64,000 bases of DNA from Staphylococcus carnosus. Lineage in GTDB: Bacteria; Bacillota; Bacilli; Staphylococcales; Staphylococcaceae. Below the pieces are notes generated by a model that saw only the letters and a program-made list of their open reading frames with translations, had not been told where the DNA came from and ran no database searches. The stretch spans positions 2,480,001 to 2,544,000 of the forward strand of contig NZ_UHCT01000001.1 of assembly GCF_900458435.1 (NCBI RefSeq). Reading direction: 5' to 3'. Of the stretch, positions 45,230 to 54,946 are shown piece after piece. Position 1 is the first letter of the stretch. Each line of letters starts with the position of its first letter. Position numbers and translations under genes: made by a program.

Positions 45230-45895
45230 ATGGAATTCAAACTAATTAAAAAAACATCTGATCCATTATACGAAGCTGCATTGAACTTATATGACAATTA
45301 TCAATTTGGGAATGTGATGCAGCAGCATCATGTTTTCAAGCAATCACTTGAAAATAAGAGAACTAAAAATGATTATGTCTTCTTAGTCGGTTTAGATAAT
45401 GATAAAGTTGTAAGTTTAGCAACTGCTCATTATGAAGCCACAACAAACGCAGCATTTATTATTTATCTAGTAGCAGTAGATACACCTGAACGCGAACAAT
45501 AATTAACTGATACTCTAGCTCAAGTACAAAATGAATTAGATCATTTAGCAGAACGCGTACATAATCGCGAAGTAAACTTCTTTATGATGGAAGCCTTACC
45601 GTTACCGGAATCTACTGAAGAAAAAGATGCCGACTTACTTTTCAAACGACACCGTTTCTTAAATGATCACGGCTTTGAAGAGCAAACAGAAATCGATTAT
45701 AAACGTCCTGGGCTAGATAAAGAAATGCCGCCTATTCCATTAAATTTATTTTTGCATGCACGTATCCCACTGACTAAAGACATTTACGCAACAAGTGTCA
45801 AATCTTGTTATATCTTAAAATATGTTTTCGCAAACCATCTTTCCCGAAAAAGAGTATATCCTTTATTAGAAGAAATGGACCTTCGAAAATCATAA
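45230..45895 (+). pseudogene. GNAT-like acetyltransferase-type protein interrupted by an in-frame stop
   Basis: A 222-codon frame that begins at ATG 45230 with GGGAGGGG and is broken by a single TAA at 45500-45502 (codon 91). The frame resumes without a shift to 45895, giving conserved-looking N- and C-terminal halves. The N-terminal DYVFLVGLDNDKVVSLATAHYE and AFIIYLVAVDTPE resemble GNAT beta strands; the C-terminal part is unlike a named family. In-frame nonsense mutation, programmed readthrough or sequence error are possible. An intact relative should show CAA or GAA at this codon. Confidence 0.65.
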
Positions 45896-46012
45896 GACCG
45901 CTTGAAATATTGTGATAATCACGGTAAACTAACATAGAGGTTAGACTGACGTTTGTGTGACGGAAGACAGACGTCTTACTAAAACAATATAAAGCGAAAG
46001 GATACAGATCAG

Positions 46013-46984
46013 ATGCTAACTAAAGAATTTGCCCAACGCGTCGATTTGAGCGAAAAACAAGTACGTAAAATTGTTCAACACTTAGAAGAACGTGGATATC
46101 ATTTAAATAAAACAGAATATCGCGGCCGTGAAGCGACTGACTTCCAAGAAGAAGATATTGAACTGTTTAAAGAAATTGCTGATAAAGTTAAAAAAACAAA
46201 CAGCTATGAACTGGCTTTTGAAGAATTAGAAAAAGAAAATGACTTCTTACAAATTGTTGTAAAAGAAGACAACGAAAAACTTCCAAGCGACCAAAACTTC
46301 GCAAAGATTTTAAATGACTTGCATAATGACATTTCAAAAATGCGCGAAGAACGTCAAATGCTTGGTCAAATGATTTCTCAAGTTCATCAGCAGCAAAAAG
46401 ACTTGCAAACATTGCAACAACAAATGACTGATAAACTAGATCAACATGCCGAAACATTAAAAGCAATTGAAACAGCACAACAAGAACATGCAAAAGCAGT
46501 TGCTGATAACACAAAAGCTGTAGAATCTAACACAGCTAAAGTACTTGCCCAACCGCAAGAATCTAAAAAAGAAGAGCAGAAAGCACCTTCTGCTACAGTT
46601 GAGAAAACTGAACCTGCTAAGACAGTAAATTCAGATGACAAACAAAATTCTACAGCTGACTTTAAAGGAGCTGCTGTTTCAGCTCAACCTGAGAAAAAAG
46701 AAGAAAACAAATCAGCTACTGCTCAATCAGAAGCTAAACCTGAAGCATCAGCAACAGCTTCTTCTAATAAAGAAGAGTCATCTAGCACGGAAAATAAAAC
46801 ATCTTCTGACAAACCAGAGCAAAAAGAACAAAAAAGTGTCCCTGCAGCAGAAATGCAAGAAACACCAGAAACAACTACACCTGAACCAGAAATTCCTGTT
46901 GATGCTCCAAGAAATGAACATCAACCAACTGCCCAACATAAACAAGAGAAGAAAGGCTTCTTCGCACGTTTATTCGGAATGTAA
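46013..46984 (+). CDS. MerR/HTH-type coiled-coil protein with C-terminal amphipathic tail
   Basis: A 323-residue protein. Residues 1-60 read as a MerR-type/HTH domain (TKEFAQRVDLSEKQVRKIVQ, then YHLNKTEYRGREATDF). Residues ~100-175 form a long Gln/Leu/Lys coiled coil (MISQVHQQQKDLQTLQQQM). Residues ~175-310 are a low-complexity Ala/Glu/Lys/Ser/Thr linker. The last 11 residues (KKGFFARLFGM) look like a basic amphipathic membrane helix, as in the N-terminus of nucleoid occlusion protein Noc. DNA binding plus membrane attachment suggests a tether role, by inference only. A close promoter TTGAAA-N17-TAAACT lies at about 45904. Confidence 0.7.
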   Translation: MLTKEFAQRVDLSEKQVRKIVQHLEERGYHLNKTEYRGREATDFQEEDIELFKEIADKVKKTNSYELAFEELEKENDFLQIVVKEDNEKLPSDQNFAKILNDLHNDISKMREERQMLGQMISQVHQQQKDLQTLQQQMTDKLDQHAETLKAIETAQQEHAKAVADNTKAVESNTAKVLAQPQESKKEEQKAPSATVEKTEPAKTVNSDDKQNSTADFKGAAVSAQPEKKEENKSATAQSEAKPEASATASSNKEESSSTENKTSSDKPEQKEQKSVPAAEMQETPETTTPEPEIPVDAPRNEHQPTAQHKQEKKGFFARLFGM

Positions 46985-47288
46985 TTAAAAATTATCAAAC
47001 ATCGATTCTGTTATTAGGATCGATGTTTTTTTATATACAGCCGCCTTCCCTTTTCAAAACCGCCATTGACCCCTACTGATAAATACGATATATTTACTAA
47101 GGATTTAAATAGTATTAACAATTTTGTAATAATAGATACTTAATCATTAGTAATTCTTTGCAATTCGTGACGTCCGTAATTAGTCAAAGGATATAAGTTT
47201 TACCTACATAACTACTATTTAAAATTCGCAATTGTACTTCTTACAAATTTTATATCACATTATTTTAAGAAAGGAAGTTTCGATTCGT
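46985..47288. other. Intergenic region before tcyP
   Basis: 304 nt. It begins with a terminator (46998-47032) and contains ACTACTATTTAAAATTCG near 47211-47228, similar to the minus-strand motif upstream of cysH. No gene seen. The similarity suggests shared sulfur-gene control. Confidence 0.4.
46998..47032 (+). terminator. Terminator after the HTH/coiled-coil gene
   Basis: AACATCGAT (46998-47006) pairs with ATCGATGTT (47019-47027), followed by TTTTTT. Confidence 0.85.
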
Positions 47289-48674
47289 TTGGGTTTCATC
47301 ATACTTAACATCATTGTATTTTTACTTCTAATTATAGGTTTATTTTTTATGGCGAAAAAACATGTCGCGTTCTCTAAACGCGTTTTTGCCGCATTAGGTA
47401 TCGGGATTGTGTCGGGTACCATTTTACACCTTGCTTATGGTTCTGATTCTAAAATCATTACAACAACAACCGACTGGTTCAGCATTGTCGGAGATGGTTA
47501 TGTTGCTTTACTGCAAATGATTGTCATGCCTTTGATTTTCATCAGTATTGTCGCTGCTTTCACTAAAATTCAATTAGGTGAAAAATTTGCGAAAATCGGT
47601 TTCTTTATTTTCGTATTCTTAATCGGCACCGTTGCTGTAGCTGCGATTATAGGTATTATTTCAGCACTAGTATTCGGTCTAGATGCTTCATCAATTGATT
47701 TAGGAAGTGCAGAACATGCTCGTGGAACAGAAATTTCACAAAAAGCGAAAGAAATGACTGCAAGTACCTTACCTCAGCAAATTTTAGAACTGTTACCTTC
47801 AAATCCATTCTTAGATTTCACAGGTCAACGTACAACTTCTACAATCGCTGTTGTTATCTTTGCAACATTTATCGGATTCGCTTATTTACGTGTTGCACGC
47901 AAACAACCTGATAACGGTCATATTATTAAACGTGCAATCGAAGCTGTTTATGCTGTTATTATGTCAGTCGTTACATTCGTTTTACGCCTAACACCTTATG
48001 GTATCTTAGCGATTATGGCGTCTACAATTGCGACAAGTGATTTCGGCGCAATCTGGACTTTAGGGAAATTCGTCCTAGCTTCTTATGCCGCATTAATTAC
48101 AATGTTTATCATTCACTTGATTATCGTTGGATTACTCGGTTTGAATCCTTGGCGTTATTTAAGAAAAACAGCAGAAGTACTTATTTTTGCTTTCACTTCA
48201 CGTTCAAGTGCAGGTGCATTGCCATTAAACGTACAAACTCAAAAATCACGTTTAGGTGTACCAGAAGGAATCGCAAACTTATCCGCTTCATTCGGTCTTT
48301 CAATCGGCCAAAATGGTTGTGCTGGTATCTACCCTGCAATGCTTGCAGTCATGGTTGCACCCGTTGCCCATGTTCAAGTTGACTTCCAATTTATCATTAC
48401 ATTAGTTGCAGTCGTTGTGATCTGTTCATTTGGTGTAGCAGGTGTTGGCGGCGGTGCCACATTCGCAGCAATTTTAGTACTATCAACATTGAACTTGCCA
48501 GTCGCACTTGCGGGTGTCTTAATTTCAGTAGAACCGCTCATTGATATGGGACGTACCGCGTTGAATGTAAATGATTCAATGTTAGCCGGTACAGGTACCG
48601 CAAAACTTACAAACAACCTTGACAAAGAAAAATTCAATTCAAACCAATACGGTGATTTAAGCACAGATTACTAA
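47289..48674 (+). CDS. tcyP: L-cystine uptake transporter (sodium:dicarboxylate symporter family)
   Basis: A 461-residue polytopic DAACS-family transporter. MIVMPLIFISIVAAFTKI, FTSRSSAGALPLNVQ (the Ser-rich hairpin motif), FGLSIGQNGCAGIYPAMLAV and the C-terminal GGGATFAAILVLSTL are typical of TcyP, which imports L-cystine. The open frame starts at 47232 but AAAGGAAGT points to the TTG at 47289; no ATG fits before residue 38 or so. Neighbours match S. aureus order (tcyP beside nfrA). Likely CymR controlled. Confidence 0.88.
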   Translation: MGFIILNIIVFLLLIIGLFFMAKKHVAFSKRVFAALGIGIVSGTILHLAYGSDSKIITTTTDWFSIVGDGYVALLQMIVMPLIFISIVAAFTKIQLGEKFAKIGFFIFVFLIGTVAVAAIIGIISALVFGLDASSIDLGSAEHARGTEISQKAKEMTASTLPQQILELLPSNPFLDFTGQRTTSTIAVVIFATFIGFAYLRVARKQPDNGHIIKRAIEAVYAVIMSVVTFVLRLTPYGILAIMASTIATSDFGAIWTLGKFVLASYAALITMFIIHLIIVGLLGLNPWRYLRKTAEVLIFAFTSRSSAGALPLNVQTQKSRLGVPEGIANLSASFGLSIGQNGCAGIYPAMLAVMVAPVAHVQVDFQFIITLVAVVVICSFGVAGVGGGATFAAILVLSTLNLPVALAGVLISVEPLIDMGRTALNVNDSMLAGTGTAKLTNNLDKEKFNSNQYGDLSTDY

Positions 48675-48686
48675 TATCGATAACCT

Positions 48687-48728
48687 AAAGCACTGACATG
48701 AGTTTCTATCTCATTGTCAGTGCTTTTT
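48687..48728 (+). terminator. Terminator after tcyP
   Basis: AAAGCACTGACA-TGAG pairs with CTCA(T)TGTCAGTGCTTT across a 7-nt loop, followed by TTTTTTA. Confidence 0.85.
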
Positions 48729-48735
48729 TAATAAA

Positions 48736-48768
48736 AAAAGAGCAAGGTTCTCATAAAGAGAATCCCTG
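48736..48768 (-). terminator. Terminator after nfrA
   Basis: Minus-strand GCAGGGATTCTC pairs with GAGAACCTTGC (G-U and one bulge) across TTTAT, followed by UCUUUUUUU. Confidence 0.75.
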
Positions 48769-48783
48769 CCCATTTAATACGGC

Positions 48784-49539
48784 TTATCTTTCAATAAAGC
48801 CTGATTTATGCAATTCATCCAACATATCTGCACGTTGTTTTGAACTTAAGAAACCAGCAATTTGTTGAGACCAAGTTTCACTGCGTTTTCCGCCAGTACG
48901 TTTTTTGTAATATTCACTGACTTCATCATCAAATTCTTTCAAGTATGCTAACTCTTCAGCTTTATCTTGATTGTATTCATTTTCATGGAAGACACTTTCA
49001 AATGGTAAACGTGGTTTTGGCGCACCGTTTTCATCATCCGCTGGCACACCCACTGCCATACCGAATAATGGGAAAGTATATTCAGGTAATTTCAAGAGTT
49101 CTTTCACACGTGCTACATCGTTTCTCATTGAACCTAAATAAACAATACCTAAACCTAAGCTTTCAGCAGCTACTGCGACATTTTGTGCAAGTAAAGCTAC
49201 ATCGATTGTACCAACTAGCAATCCTTCAGCAGATTGGAATGATTTTTCCATATCACCATCAATTTGTTCATTAATTAGTTCATGGCGATGATAATCCATT
49301 ACAAATATAAATAAGTAACCATTTTCTTCTACATAAGCTTGGCCAGAAACTTCACGCAGTGCTTTTTTAATTTCAGGATCTGTAATACCGATAACTGAAT
49401 ATGTTTGTAAATAACTTGAAGTTGAAGCACTTTGTCCTGCTTGCACAAGTTGTTTTACCGTTTCTTTACTTAAAGGTTCTTGTTTAAATTTTCTTACTGA
49501 ATGATGTCGATTCATTAATTGTTCTACTACATCTGACAT
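48784..49539 (-). CDS. nfrA: NADPH-dependent FMN oxidoreductase / nitroreductase
   Basis: A 251-residue nitroreductase-family flavoprotein. RHHSVRKFKQEPLSKETVKQ is the FMN-binding start, QSASTSSYLQTYSVIGI follows, and ESLGLGIVYLGSMRND is the second conserved segment. Close to staphylococcal NfrA, an NADPH oxidase/disulfide and nitrofuran reductase tied to oxidative stress. Full length; ATG 49539 has GGAGGG upstream. Syntenic with ahpCF as in S. aureus. Confidence 0.92.
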   Translation of the reverse strand: MSDVVEQLMNRHHSVRKFKQEPLSKETVKQLVQAGQSASTSSYLQTYSVIGITDPEIKKALREVSGQAYVEENGYLFIFVMDYHRHELINEQIDGDMEKSFQSAEGLLVGTIDVALLAQNVAVAAESLGLGIVYLGSMRNDVARVKELLKLPEYTFPLFGMAVGVPADDENGAPKPRLPFESVFHENEYNQDKAEELAYLKEFDDEVSEYYKKRTGGKRSETWSQQIAGFLSSKQRADMLDELHKSGFIER

Positions 49540-49698
49540 AATCCTGTTCCCTCCAATTATTAGCTTTAAATAAGTAAAGTTATAATACTGTTTCCTATTC
49601 TACAACCTCTTTAATCAAATATGAAAATAAACGCTTTGAAAGTTTGTCCAATTAAAGTTATCCTAATAATATAAATATTCGGAAAAAGGAGTGTTTTT

Positions 49699-50478
49699 AT
49701 GACGCAATACAAAAAAGAAATTATCAATACATTGTTTAAAGCACAACAAAACCATGAACCCGTAGAATTTATTTCCAAAACTTATGAAGTTGAAGAACCT
49801 GTCGCCTACCATATCCAAGACGAACTCATTTCAGAATTAAAAAAAGCAAACAATAGTGAAGTAGCTGGTTATAAAGTAAGCATGACGAGTGACGAAACTC
49901 AAGCCTATGCAGATACAGATGAACCAGCATACGGCACTATTTTATCTGATAAAGTTGTGGAATCAGGTGATACTGTTTCATTCTCTCAACTCTTCGCTCC
50001 ATTAATCGAACCAGAATTGGTTTTCATTTTGACAGAAGATTTAACAGTAGATGCTTCAGATGAAGAAATCTTGAAAAGTATAAAAGTCGCACCAGGTATC
50101 GAAATACCAGATGCACGTTATATCGACTGGTTCCCTAACTTTACTTTAGGTGACTTAATTTCAGATAACACTGCTTCTGGATTAGTAGCAGTTGGTGAAG
50201 CAGCGGATCCTGTATCTTACAAGGACTTTGAAAAAATTACTTTGAAGCTTTCTCATAATGACGAAGAGATTGCGACAGGTGTTTCTTCAGATGTCTTAGA
50301 TAACCCTATCGAATCTTTAAAATGGTTAATCCGTAAACTAGATACACAAGGTAAACAACTTCACAAAGGAGAAATTGTATCATCTGGAACATTCGTACCC
50401 CCTGTTCCAGCAAAAGAAGGTACTTACAAAGCAGAGTATAGCTATCCAGGTGCTATCCAAGTCACATTTAAACCTTAA
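49699..50478 (+). CDS. 2-keto-4-pentenoate hydratase / FAH-family decarboxylase-like protein
   Basis: A 259-residue hydratase/decarboxylase of the MhpD family. GYKVSMTSDETQAYADTDEPA, LIEPELVFILTEDL (metal-ligand Glu pair) and GIEIPDARYIDW (third acidic ligand) are recognisable. Homologues hydrate 2-hydroxypentadienoate or decarboxylate oxalocrotonate in meta-cleavage pathways, but no such pathway is present, so the true substrate is unknown. AAAAAGGAG precedes ATG 49699. Divergent from nfrA. Confidence 0.82.
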   Translation: MTQYKKEIINTLFKAQQNHEPVEFISKTYEVEEPVAYHIQDELISELKKANNSEVAGYKVSMTSDETQAYADTDEPAYGTILSDKVVESGDTVSFSQLFAPLIEPELVFILTEDLTVDASDEEILKSIKVAPGIEIPDARYIDWFPNFTLGDLISDNTASGLVAVGEAADPVSYKDFEKITLKLSHNDEEIATGVSSDVLDNPIESLKWLIRKLDTQGKQLHKGEIVSSGTFVPPVPAKEGTYKAEYSYPGAIQVTFKP

Positions 50479-50745
50479 AACAATCAGATAGATAAAATCG
50501 ATATACTAAAGCATGCCTATTTGCACATACCTATATGTGTAATGGGTATAATGATAATGGAATAGGATTGCGATTAATAATCACTATTCTTTATTGAGAA
50601 AATCAAAAGCTAATTGATATTACGTGAAATTTGTAAAACGCATTCGAATCTATTTCTGTCAATTATACGTGAGCAGTCCTAAAACCTTTGAAAATCAAGA
50701 GATTTGACCTGAAAAACAAGGTTCAGCTAAATTGAGTTTCTTATA

Positions 50746-50774
50746 TTGACTATTTATAACGTAAATGTGATAAT
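50746..50774 (+). promoter_or_regulatory. ahpC promoter
   Basis: TTGACT (50746-50751), 17 nt spacer, GATAAT (50769-50774), about 110 nt before the ahpC ATG. Confidence 0.75.
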
Positions 50775-50788
50775 AGGTTTCGAAGAGA

Positions 50789-50803
50789 TTAGAATTATTA
50801 TAA
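50789..50803. promoter_or_regulatory. PerR box
   Basis: TTAGAATTATTATAA matches the PerR consensus TTATAATNATTATAA with one mismatch. It lies just downstream of the ahpC -10, consistent with peroxide derepression. Confidence 0.8.
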
Positions 50804-50883
50804 TTAAATAATTAGGATAATGTAGATGTTCTAATTAATTTCTAATCTAAAATAACTACTTATATTCTAGGAGGATGTATTTT

Positions 50884-51453
50884 ATGTCATTGATTAACAA
50901 AGAAATTTTACCATTCACAGCAGACGCATATAACCCTAAAGAAGATGAATTTATCGAAGTTTCAGACGAAACATTACGTGGTGCTTGGAACGTAATCGTA
51001 TTCTATCCAGCTGACTTCTCATTCGTTTGTCCAACTGAATTAGAAGACGTTCAAAACCAATATGATGAATTACAAAAATTAGGCGTGAATGTTTACTCAG
51101 TATCTACTGATACTCATTTCGTACACAAAGCTTGGCATGACCATTCAGATGCAATCAGCAAATTGCAATATACAATGATTGGTGATCCTTCTCAAACAAT
51201 CACTCGTAACTTTGACGTATTAGATGAAGAAAAAGGCTTAGCTCAACGTGGTACTTTCATCGTTGACCCAGACGGCGTAGTACAAGCTGCTGAAATCAAC
51301 GCTGACGGAATCGGCCGTGACGCAAGCACATTAGTGCACAAAATCAAAGCTGCACAATATGTACGTCAACACCCAGGCGAAGTTTGCCCTGCTAAATGGG
51401 AAGAAGGCGGAGAAACTTTAGAACCAGGTCTTGACTTAGTAGGTAAAATTTAA
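50884..51453 (+). CDS. ahpC: Alkyl hydroperoxide reductase subunit C (peroxiredoxin)
   Basis: A 189-residue 2-Cys peroxiredoxin. The peroxidatic Cys is in [17 protein letters not shown] (near residue 49) and the resolving Cys in [16 protein letters not shown] (near 168). Reduces peroxides and peroxynitrite using AhpF. AGGAGG sets ATG 50884 rather than the upstream in-frame start. First gene of ahpCF. Confidence 0.97.
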   Translation: MSLINKEILPFTADAYNPKEDEFIEVSDETLRGAWNVIVFYPADFSFVCPTELEDVQNQYDELQKLGVNVYSVSTDTHFVHKAWHDHSDAISKLQYTMIGDPSQTITRNFDVLDEEKGLAQRGTFIVDPDGVVQAAEINADGIGRDASTLVHKIKAAQYVRQHPGEVCPAKWEEGGETLEPGLDLVGKI

Positions 51454-51469
51454 GGAGGCATTCATTTAA

Positions 51470-52993
51470 ATGCTGAAAAAAGAGTTAAAATCACAATTAT
51501 CCCAACTTCTTAAATTAATGGAAGGCGACGTGGTTTTAACAGCGAGCTATGATGACAGCGAAAAATCTAAAGAGTTGAAAGACCTGTTAGATGAAATTGC
51601 TGATATGTCATCTCATATCACTGTTAAAGAGGATACACTTGAACGTACTCCAAGTTTTAGTGTAGACCGCCCTGATGAGCGCACTGGTGTAGTTTTTGCC
51701 GGTGTGCCGTTAGGTCATGAATTCAACTCACTTGTTCTAGCTTTATTACAAGTTAGCGGACGCCCTCCTAAAGAAGAGCAAAGTGTTATCGATCAAATCA
51801 AAGCTTTAGATAAACCACTTCATTTCGAAACATTTATCAGCTTAAGCTGTCATAAATGTCCTGATGTGGTTCAAGCTTTAAATTTAATGAGTGTACTGAA
51901 CCCGAATATTTCACACACAATGATTGATGGCGCAGTATTCAAAGAAGAATCTAAAGATATCATGGCAGTACCGGCTGTTTTCTTAAATGGTGAAGAATTC
52001 GGCAATGGACGCATGAGCATTTCTGACATCCTTAATATGTTAGGAAGCAAAGCTGATCCAGCTGAATATGATAATAAAGAACCTTTTGATGTATTAGTCA
52101 TCGGAGGCGGCCCTGCTAGTGGTACAGCAGCAATTTACACTGCACGTAAAGGTTTACGTACAGGTATTGTTGCAGATCGTATCGGCGGTCAAGTGAACGA
52201 AACTGCAGATATCGAAAACTTTATTACTGTTAAAGAAACAACAGGACCGGAATTCTCATCTGCTTTAGAACAACACATTAATGAATATGATATTGATGTG
52301 ATGGATGGAATGCGTGCGACTAACATCGAAAAAACAGAAGACGGCATCGTTGTTACATTAGATAACGATGCAAAACTGAAAAGTAAAACAGTGATTATTT
52401 CAACTGGTGCACGTTTTAAAAACCTTGATATTCCTGGGGAAGATGAACTGCGAAACAAAGGTGTCGCATATTGTCCTCACTGTGACGGACCTTTATTTGA
52501 AGGTAAAGATGTTGCAGTAGTCGGAGGCGGCAACTCTGGTGCTGAAGCAGCAATCGACTTAGCAGGTATTGTAAAACACGTGACACTTGTAGAATATAAA
52601 GACTTTTTACGCGCTGATGAAATTTTACAAGAACGTTTGCAAGAATTACCAAACGTAACAATCTTGAAAAATGCACAGTCTTCAGAAATTGTTGGCGATG
52701 ATCACGTAACCGGCCTTAAATACACAGATAATAAAACTGGCGAAAAACATCAAATCGATGTAGAAGGTGTATTCGTACAAATCGGTTTATTACCGAATAC
52801 AGAATGGTTAGAAGGTGCCATTGATACGAATGACGGCGGCGAGATTATTGTAGACCGCAAACAATCAACAAGTATGCCAGGTGTATTCGCTGCAGGCGAT
52901 GTTACAGACGATCGCTTCAAACAAATTATTATTGCAATGGGTTCAGGTGCAGATGCTGCATTGAATGCATTCGATTATATTATCCGTAACTAA
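51470..52993 (+). CDS. ahpF: Alkyl hydroperoxide reductase subunit F
   Basis: A 507-residue flavoprotein disulfide reductase that recycles AhpC. The N-terminal thioredoxin-like tandem domain contains [10 protein letters not shown] (CxxC); then FAD motif [14 protein letters not shown], redox-active [14 protein letters not shown] motif [12 protein letters not shown] and C-terminal [10 protein letters not shown]. 16 nt after ahpC with GGAGG. Same length as staphylococcal AhpF. Confidence 0.97.
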   Translation: MLKKELKSQLSQLLKLMEGDVVLTASYDDSEKSKELKDLLDEIADMSSHITVKEDTLERTPSFSVDRPDERTGVVFAGVPLGHEFNSLVLALLQVSGRPPKEEQSVIDQIKALDKPLHFETFISLSCHKCPDVVQALNLMSVLNPNISHTMIDGAVFKEESKDIMAVPAVFLNGEEFGNGRMSISDILNMLGSKADPAEYDNKEPFDVLVIGGGPASGTAAIYTARKGLRTGIVADRIGGQVNETADIENFITVKETTGPEFSSALEQHINEYDIDVMDGMRATNIEKTEDGIVVTLDNDAKLKSKTVIISTGARFKNLDIPGEDELRNKGVAYCPHCDGPLFEGKDVAVVGGGNSGAEAAIDLAGIVKHVTLVEYKDFLRADEILQERLQELPNVTILKNAQSSEIVGDDHVTGLKYTDNKTGEKHQIDVEGVFVQIGLLPNTEWLEGAIDTNDGGEIIVDRKQSTSMPGVFAAGDVTDDRFKQIIIAMGSGADAALNAFDYIIRN

Positions 52994-53030
52994 TCTCTCC
53001 CTATCATTTTGATTACTACGGAAAAGATGA

Positions 53031-53068
53031 AACGGGATCCTAAACAATTAGGATTCCGTTCTTTTTTT
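53031..53068 (+). terminator. Terminator of ahpCF
   Basis: AACGGGATCCTA (53031-53042) pairs with TAGGATTCCGTT (53049-53060, one G-U), followed by CTTTTTTT. Confidence 0.88.
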
Positions 53069-53135
53069 GCATTTTAAATGTGTTAAAATAGTTATATTAT
53101 ATTATCTTATAGCAAAAGGAGCTTGAAACTTTGTC

Positions 53136-53462
53136 ATGCTTTTACTACTTGTTTCCATTGTTCATATCACTCAAGTTTCCAAATCCTCTGCAAATACGCG
53201 TAATCTTTTTATTGGATTTCGCAGCCATCGCACCTATCAAAATATCAGCTGGAATGACATTCAACACTACTACCAATCACTTGAATTAAAATACTTCAAG
53301 CGTCTTTTATATATCAGCATTTTGTTCGCATTGATAGACATCATTACGTTGCTGAAGTACCATACTGCTTGGTTAATCCTTGCAGAATTATGTATTTACT
53401 TCATTACACTTATTTTGTTATCCAAAAAAGTAGAACATTATATCGCACAAAAAGGAAAGTAG
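53136..53462 (+). CDS. Small membrane protein, SdpI-like
   Basis: A 108-residue membrane protein with about three hydrophobic segments. FIGFRSHRTYQNISWNDIQHYY resembles the SdpI-family IGYRTxxxxxNxxxW motif, so an immunity/membrane role is possible; homology is weak. No perfect ribosome site (AAAGGAG is 14 nt from ATG), and the upstream frame has a stop. Two helices may be lost relative to full SdpI. Low confidence in function, fair confidence it is coding. Confidence 0.55.
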   Translation: MLLLLVSIVHITQVSKSSANTRNLFIGFRSHRTYQNISWNDIQHYYQSLELKYFKRLLYISILFALIDIITLLKYHTAWLILAELCIYFITLILLSKKVEHYIAQKGK

Positions 53463-53567
53463 TTGTAATCCTATCGAAAGAGGGAGAGTTCGTTCCAAAG
53501 TAGGATGGCAGCAGGTATTTAATCCGCTATAATTTAAGTTATTAAATTAGAAAGTCAGGTTTTTAAT

Positions 53568-54197
53568 ATGTCAGCAATCCACAGAAAATATATTGCCTCT
53601 ACTTTAATTATCTTAATAGCTTTAATGGTGCTCGTGAAATCGAACCTGATTCTTTTCATAGATGAGCCGGTATATCGCTTAGTGAGATTGCTTCGCAATA
53701 TCCCATTTGCCAATACCTTCTTGTCCTATTACTCAGATATTTTTTCACCTTGGCATATGGTTGGTGTAATGGTTGTTATTTTAACGATTCTCTTATTCAA
53801 AAATCGTCGTCTCGCTTATATTACATCTATTTGGGCAACTTCCACATTATTGCTCGGCATTGGTCTGAAATATTTTATCCACCGTCCAAGACCAGTAGAT
53901 TATATTTCAGGTTATAGTTTCCCTAGCTTGCATACATTGACAATAGCTGTAGCCGGCGTTGTCTTTTTAATGCTGTTCCGACGATTTTATTGGCATATTC
54001 TTGTTTATTTAATGGTTTTCATCATGATGATTTCACGCATCTATTTACATGCACATTATTTTTCAGATACTATCGCCAGTATTGTATTTGAAGTACTTTG
54101 TTTACAAGTAGCACACCATTATTTAGCGAAATATCAATTAGATATACCATTCACAACTTACTTAAGCCATCCACGGCAGAAGCGACTGGATATTTAA
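53568..54197 (+). CDS. PAP2 superfamily phosphatase
   Basis: A 209-residue integral membrane phosphatase with about six helices. The three PAP2 motifs are present: KYFIHRPRP (K-x6-RP), SFPSLHT (PSxH with Leu replacing Gly), and SRIYLHAHYFSD (SR-x5-H-x3-D). Such proteins dephosphorylate phosphatidic acid, undecaprenyl pyrophosphate or phosphatidylglycerophosphate. The substrate is not predictable; envelope lipid recycling is likely. Confidence 0.88.
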   Translation: MSAIHRKYIASTLIILIALMVLVKSNLILFIDEPVYRLVRLLRNIPFANTFLSYYSDIFSPWHMVGVMVVILTILLFKNRRLAYITSIWATSTLLLGIGLKYFIHRPRPVDYISGYSFPSLHTLTIAVAGVVFLMLFRRFYWHILVYLMVFIMMISRIYLHAHYFSDTIASIVFEVLCLQVAHHYLAKYQLDIPFTTYLSHPRQKRLDI

Positions 54198-54270
54198 CAC
54201 CTTATTAAAATATAAGCTATAATATAATGGTAGATTAGAGAGAGTAGATATTTAAAGGAGTTTCAGTCTC

Positions 54271-54894
54271 ATGAAATTAAAGCAGTTTATCAGTGTTGCC
54301 TTGGTTTTAGTCCTAACTGTAGTACTAAGCGCTTGCGGACAAAATCAAGACGAGCAACAAAGTCACAATGGAAAATATGCACCTAAAAATGCCACACCCC
54401 TTTCAAAAATACAAATTTTTAAATCAGATGAGAAAAATAAAAAACTCACTGAAAAAGAAATGGATGCGCATTTAAAAGCATATTTGAAAGCCAACAATGA
54501 TATTATTGATAATAAATACGTATTACAACATCGTTTAGATGATCAATATGACGGCAATCAAAAAGTTTCTAAAAAACTAGATTCTGATTTGCGAGATCTC
54601 GCAAATATTGCAACAAAGAATCAAATGAATTTCGACAGCTTTATCAAAGATAACGAAGTACCTGCAAAAGAAAAAGAAGATATCACACGTATCAGCAAAT
54701 ATTTTAAAGCCGTTAACCACAAAGCAGCACAAGCAGATCAACAACTCGAAGCTTTAAGTTACAGTCCTAACAATACAGTGAATGTTGTAGATGTTCCAAC
54801 TAACTATGCCGGTGACGTTAATCACAAACAACAAAAGAAAATTAAAGCTTTCTTAAAAACACATCACTTAGATACTAAACCAATTGATAAATAA
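54271..54894 (+). CDS. Predicted lipoprotein
   Basis: A 207-residue lipoprotein with signal MKLKQFISVALVLVLTVVLS and lipobox LSAC (Cys 22). Mature part is helical and charged (KKLTEKEMDAHLKAYLKANND, then VSKKLDSDLRDLANIATKNQM), similar to the staphylococcal NDxxF-type lipoprotein group but with NDIID. AAAGGAG precedes ATG 54271. Function unknown. Confidence 0.7.
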   Translation: MKLKQFISVALVLVLTVVLSACGQNQDEQQSHNGKYAPKNATPLSKIQIFKSDEKNKKLTEKEMDAHLKAYLKANNDIIDNKYVLQHRLDDQYDGNQKVSKKLDSDLRDLANIATKNQMNFDSFIKDNEVPAKEKEDITRISKYFKAVNHKAAQADQQLEALSYSPNNTVNVVDVPTNYAGDVNHKQQKKIKAFLKTHHLDTKPIDK

Positions 54895-54900
54895 TAAAAT

Positions 54901-54942
54901 AAGACCCGCTTCACACCAAAATTCAGTGAAGTGGGTCTTTCG
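54901..54942. terminator. Bidirectional terminator between lipoprotein and AhpD-like genes
   Basis: AAGACCCGCTTCAC pairs with GTGAAGTGGGTCTT (one G-U) around an 11-nt loop. U/A tracts on both strands. Confidence 0.8.
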
Positions 54943-54946
54943 TTAT

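Larger units (their letters stand above)
50479..50883 (+). promoter_or_regulatory. ahpC upstream region
   Basis: 405 nt without a gene. It contains CACATA-CCTA-TATGTG near 50514, the ahpC promoter, PerR box and the GATTAGAA/TTCTAATC inverted repeat (50788-50795 and 50840-50847) in the 5' leader. The first 250 nt hold no recognised element. Confidence 0.5.

Noticed and set aside
46188..46514. 108-codon minus-strand frame
   Set aside because: Shadow of the coiled-coil gene; low-complexity coding sequence produces long antisense frames.
50514..50540. CACATA-CCTA-TATGTG with nearby GGGTATAATG as a promoter for ahpC
   Set aside because: Spacing to a -35 is poor and a better promoter with a PerR box lies closer to the gene.
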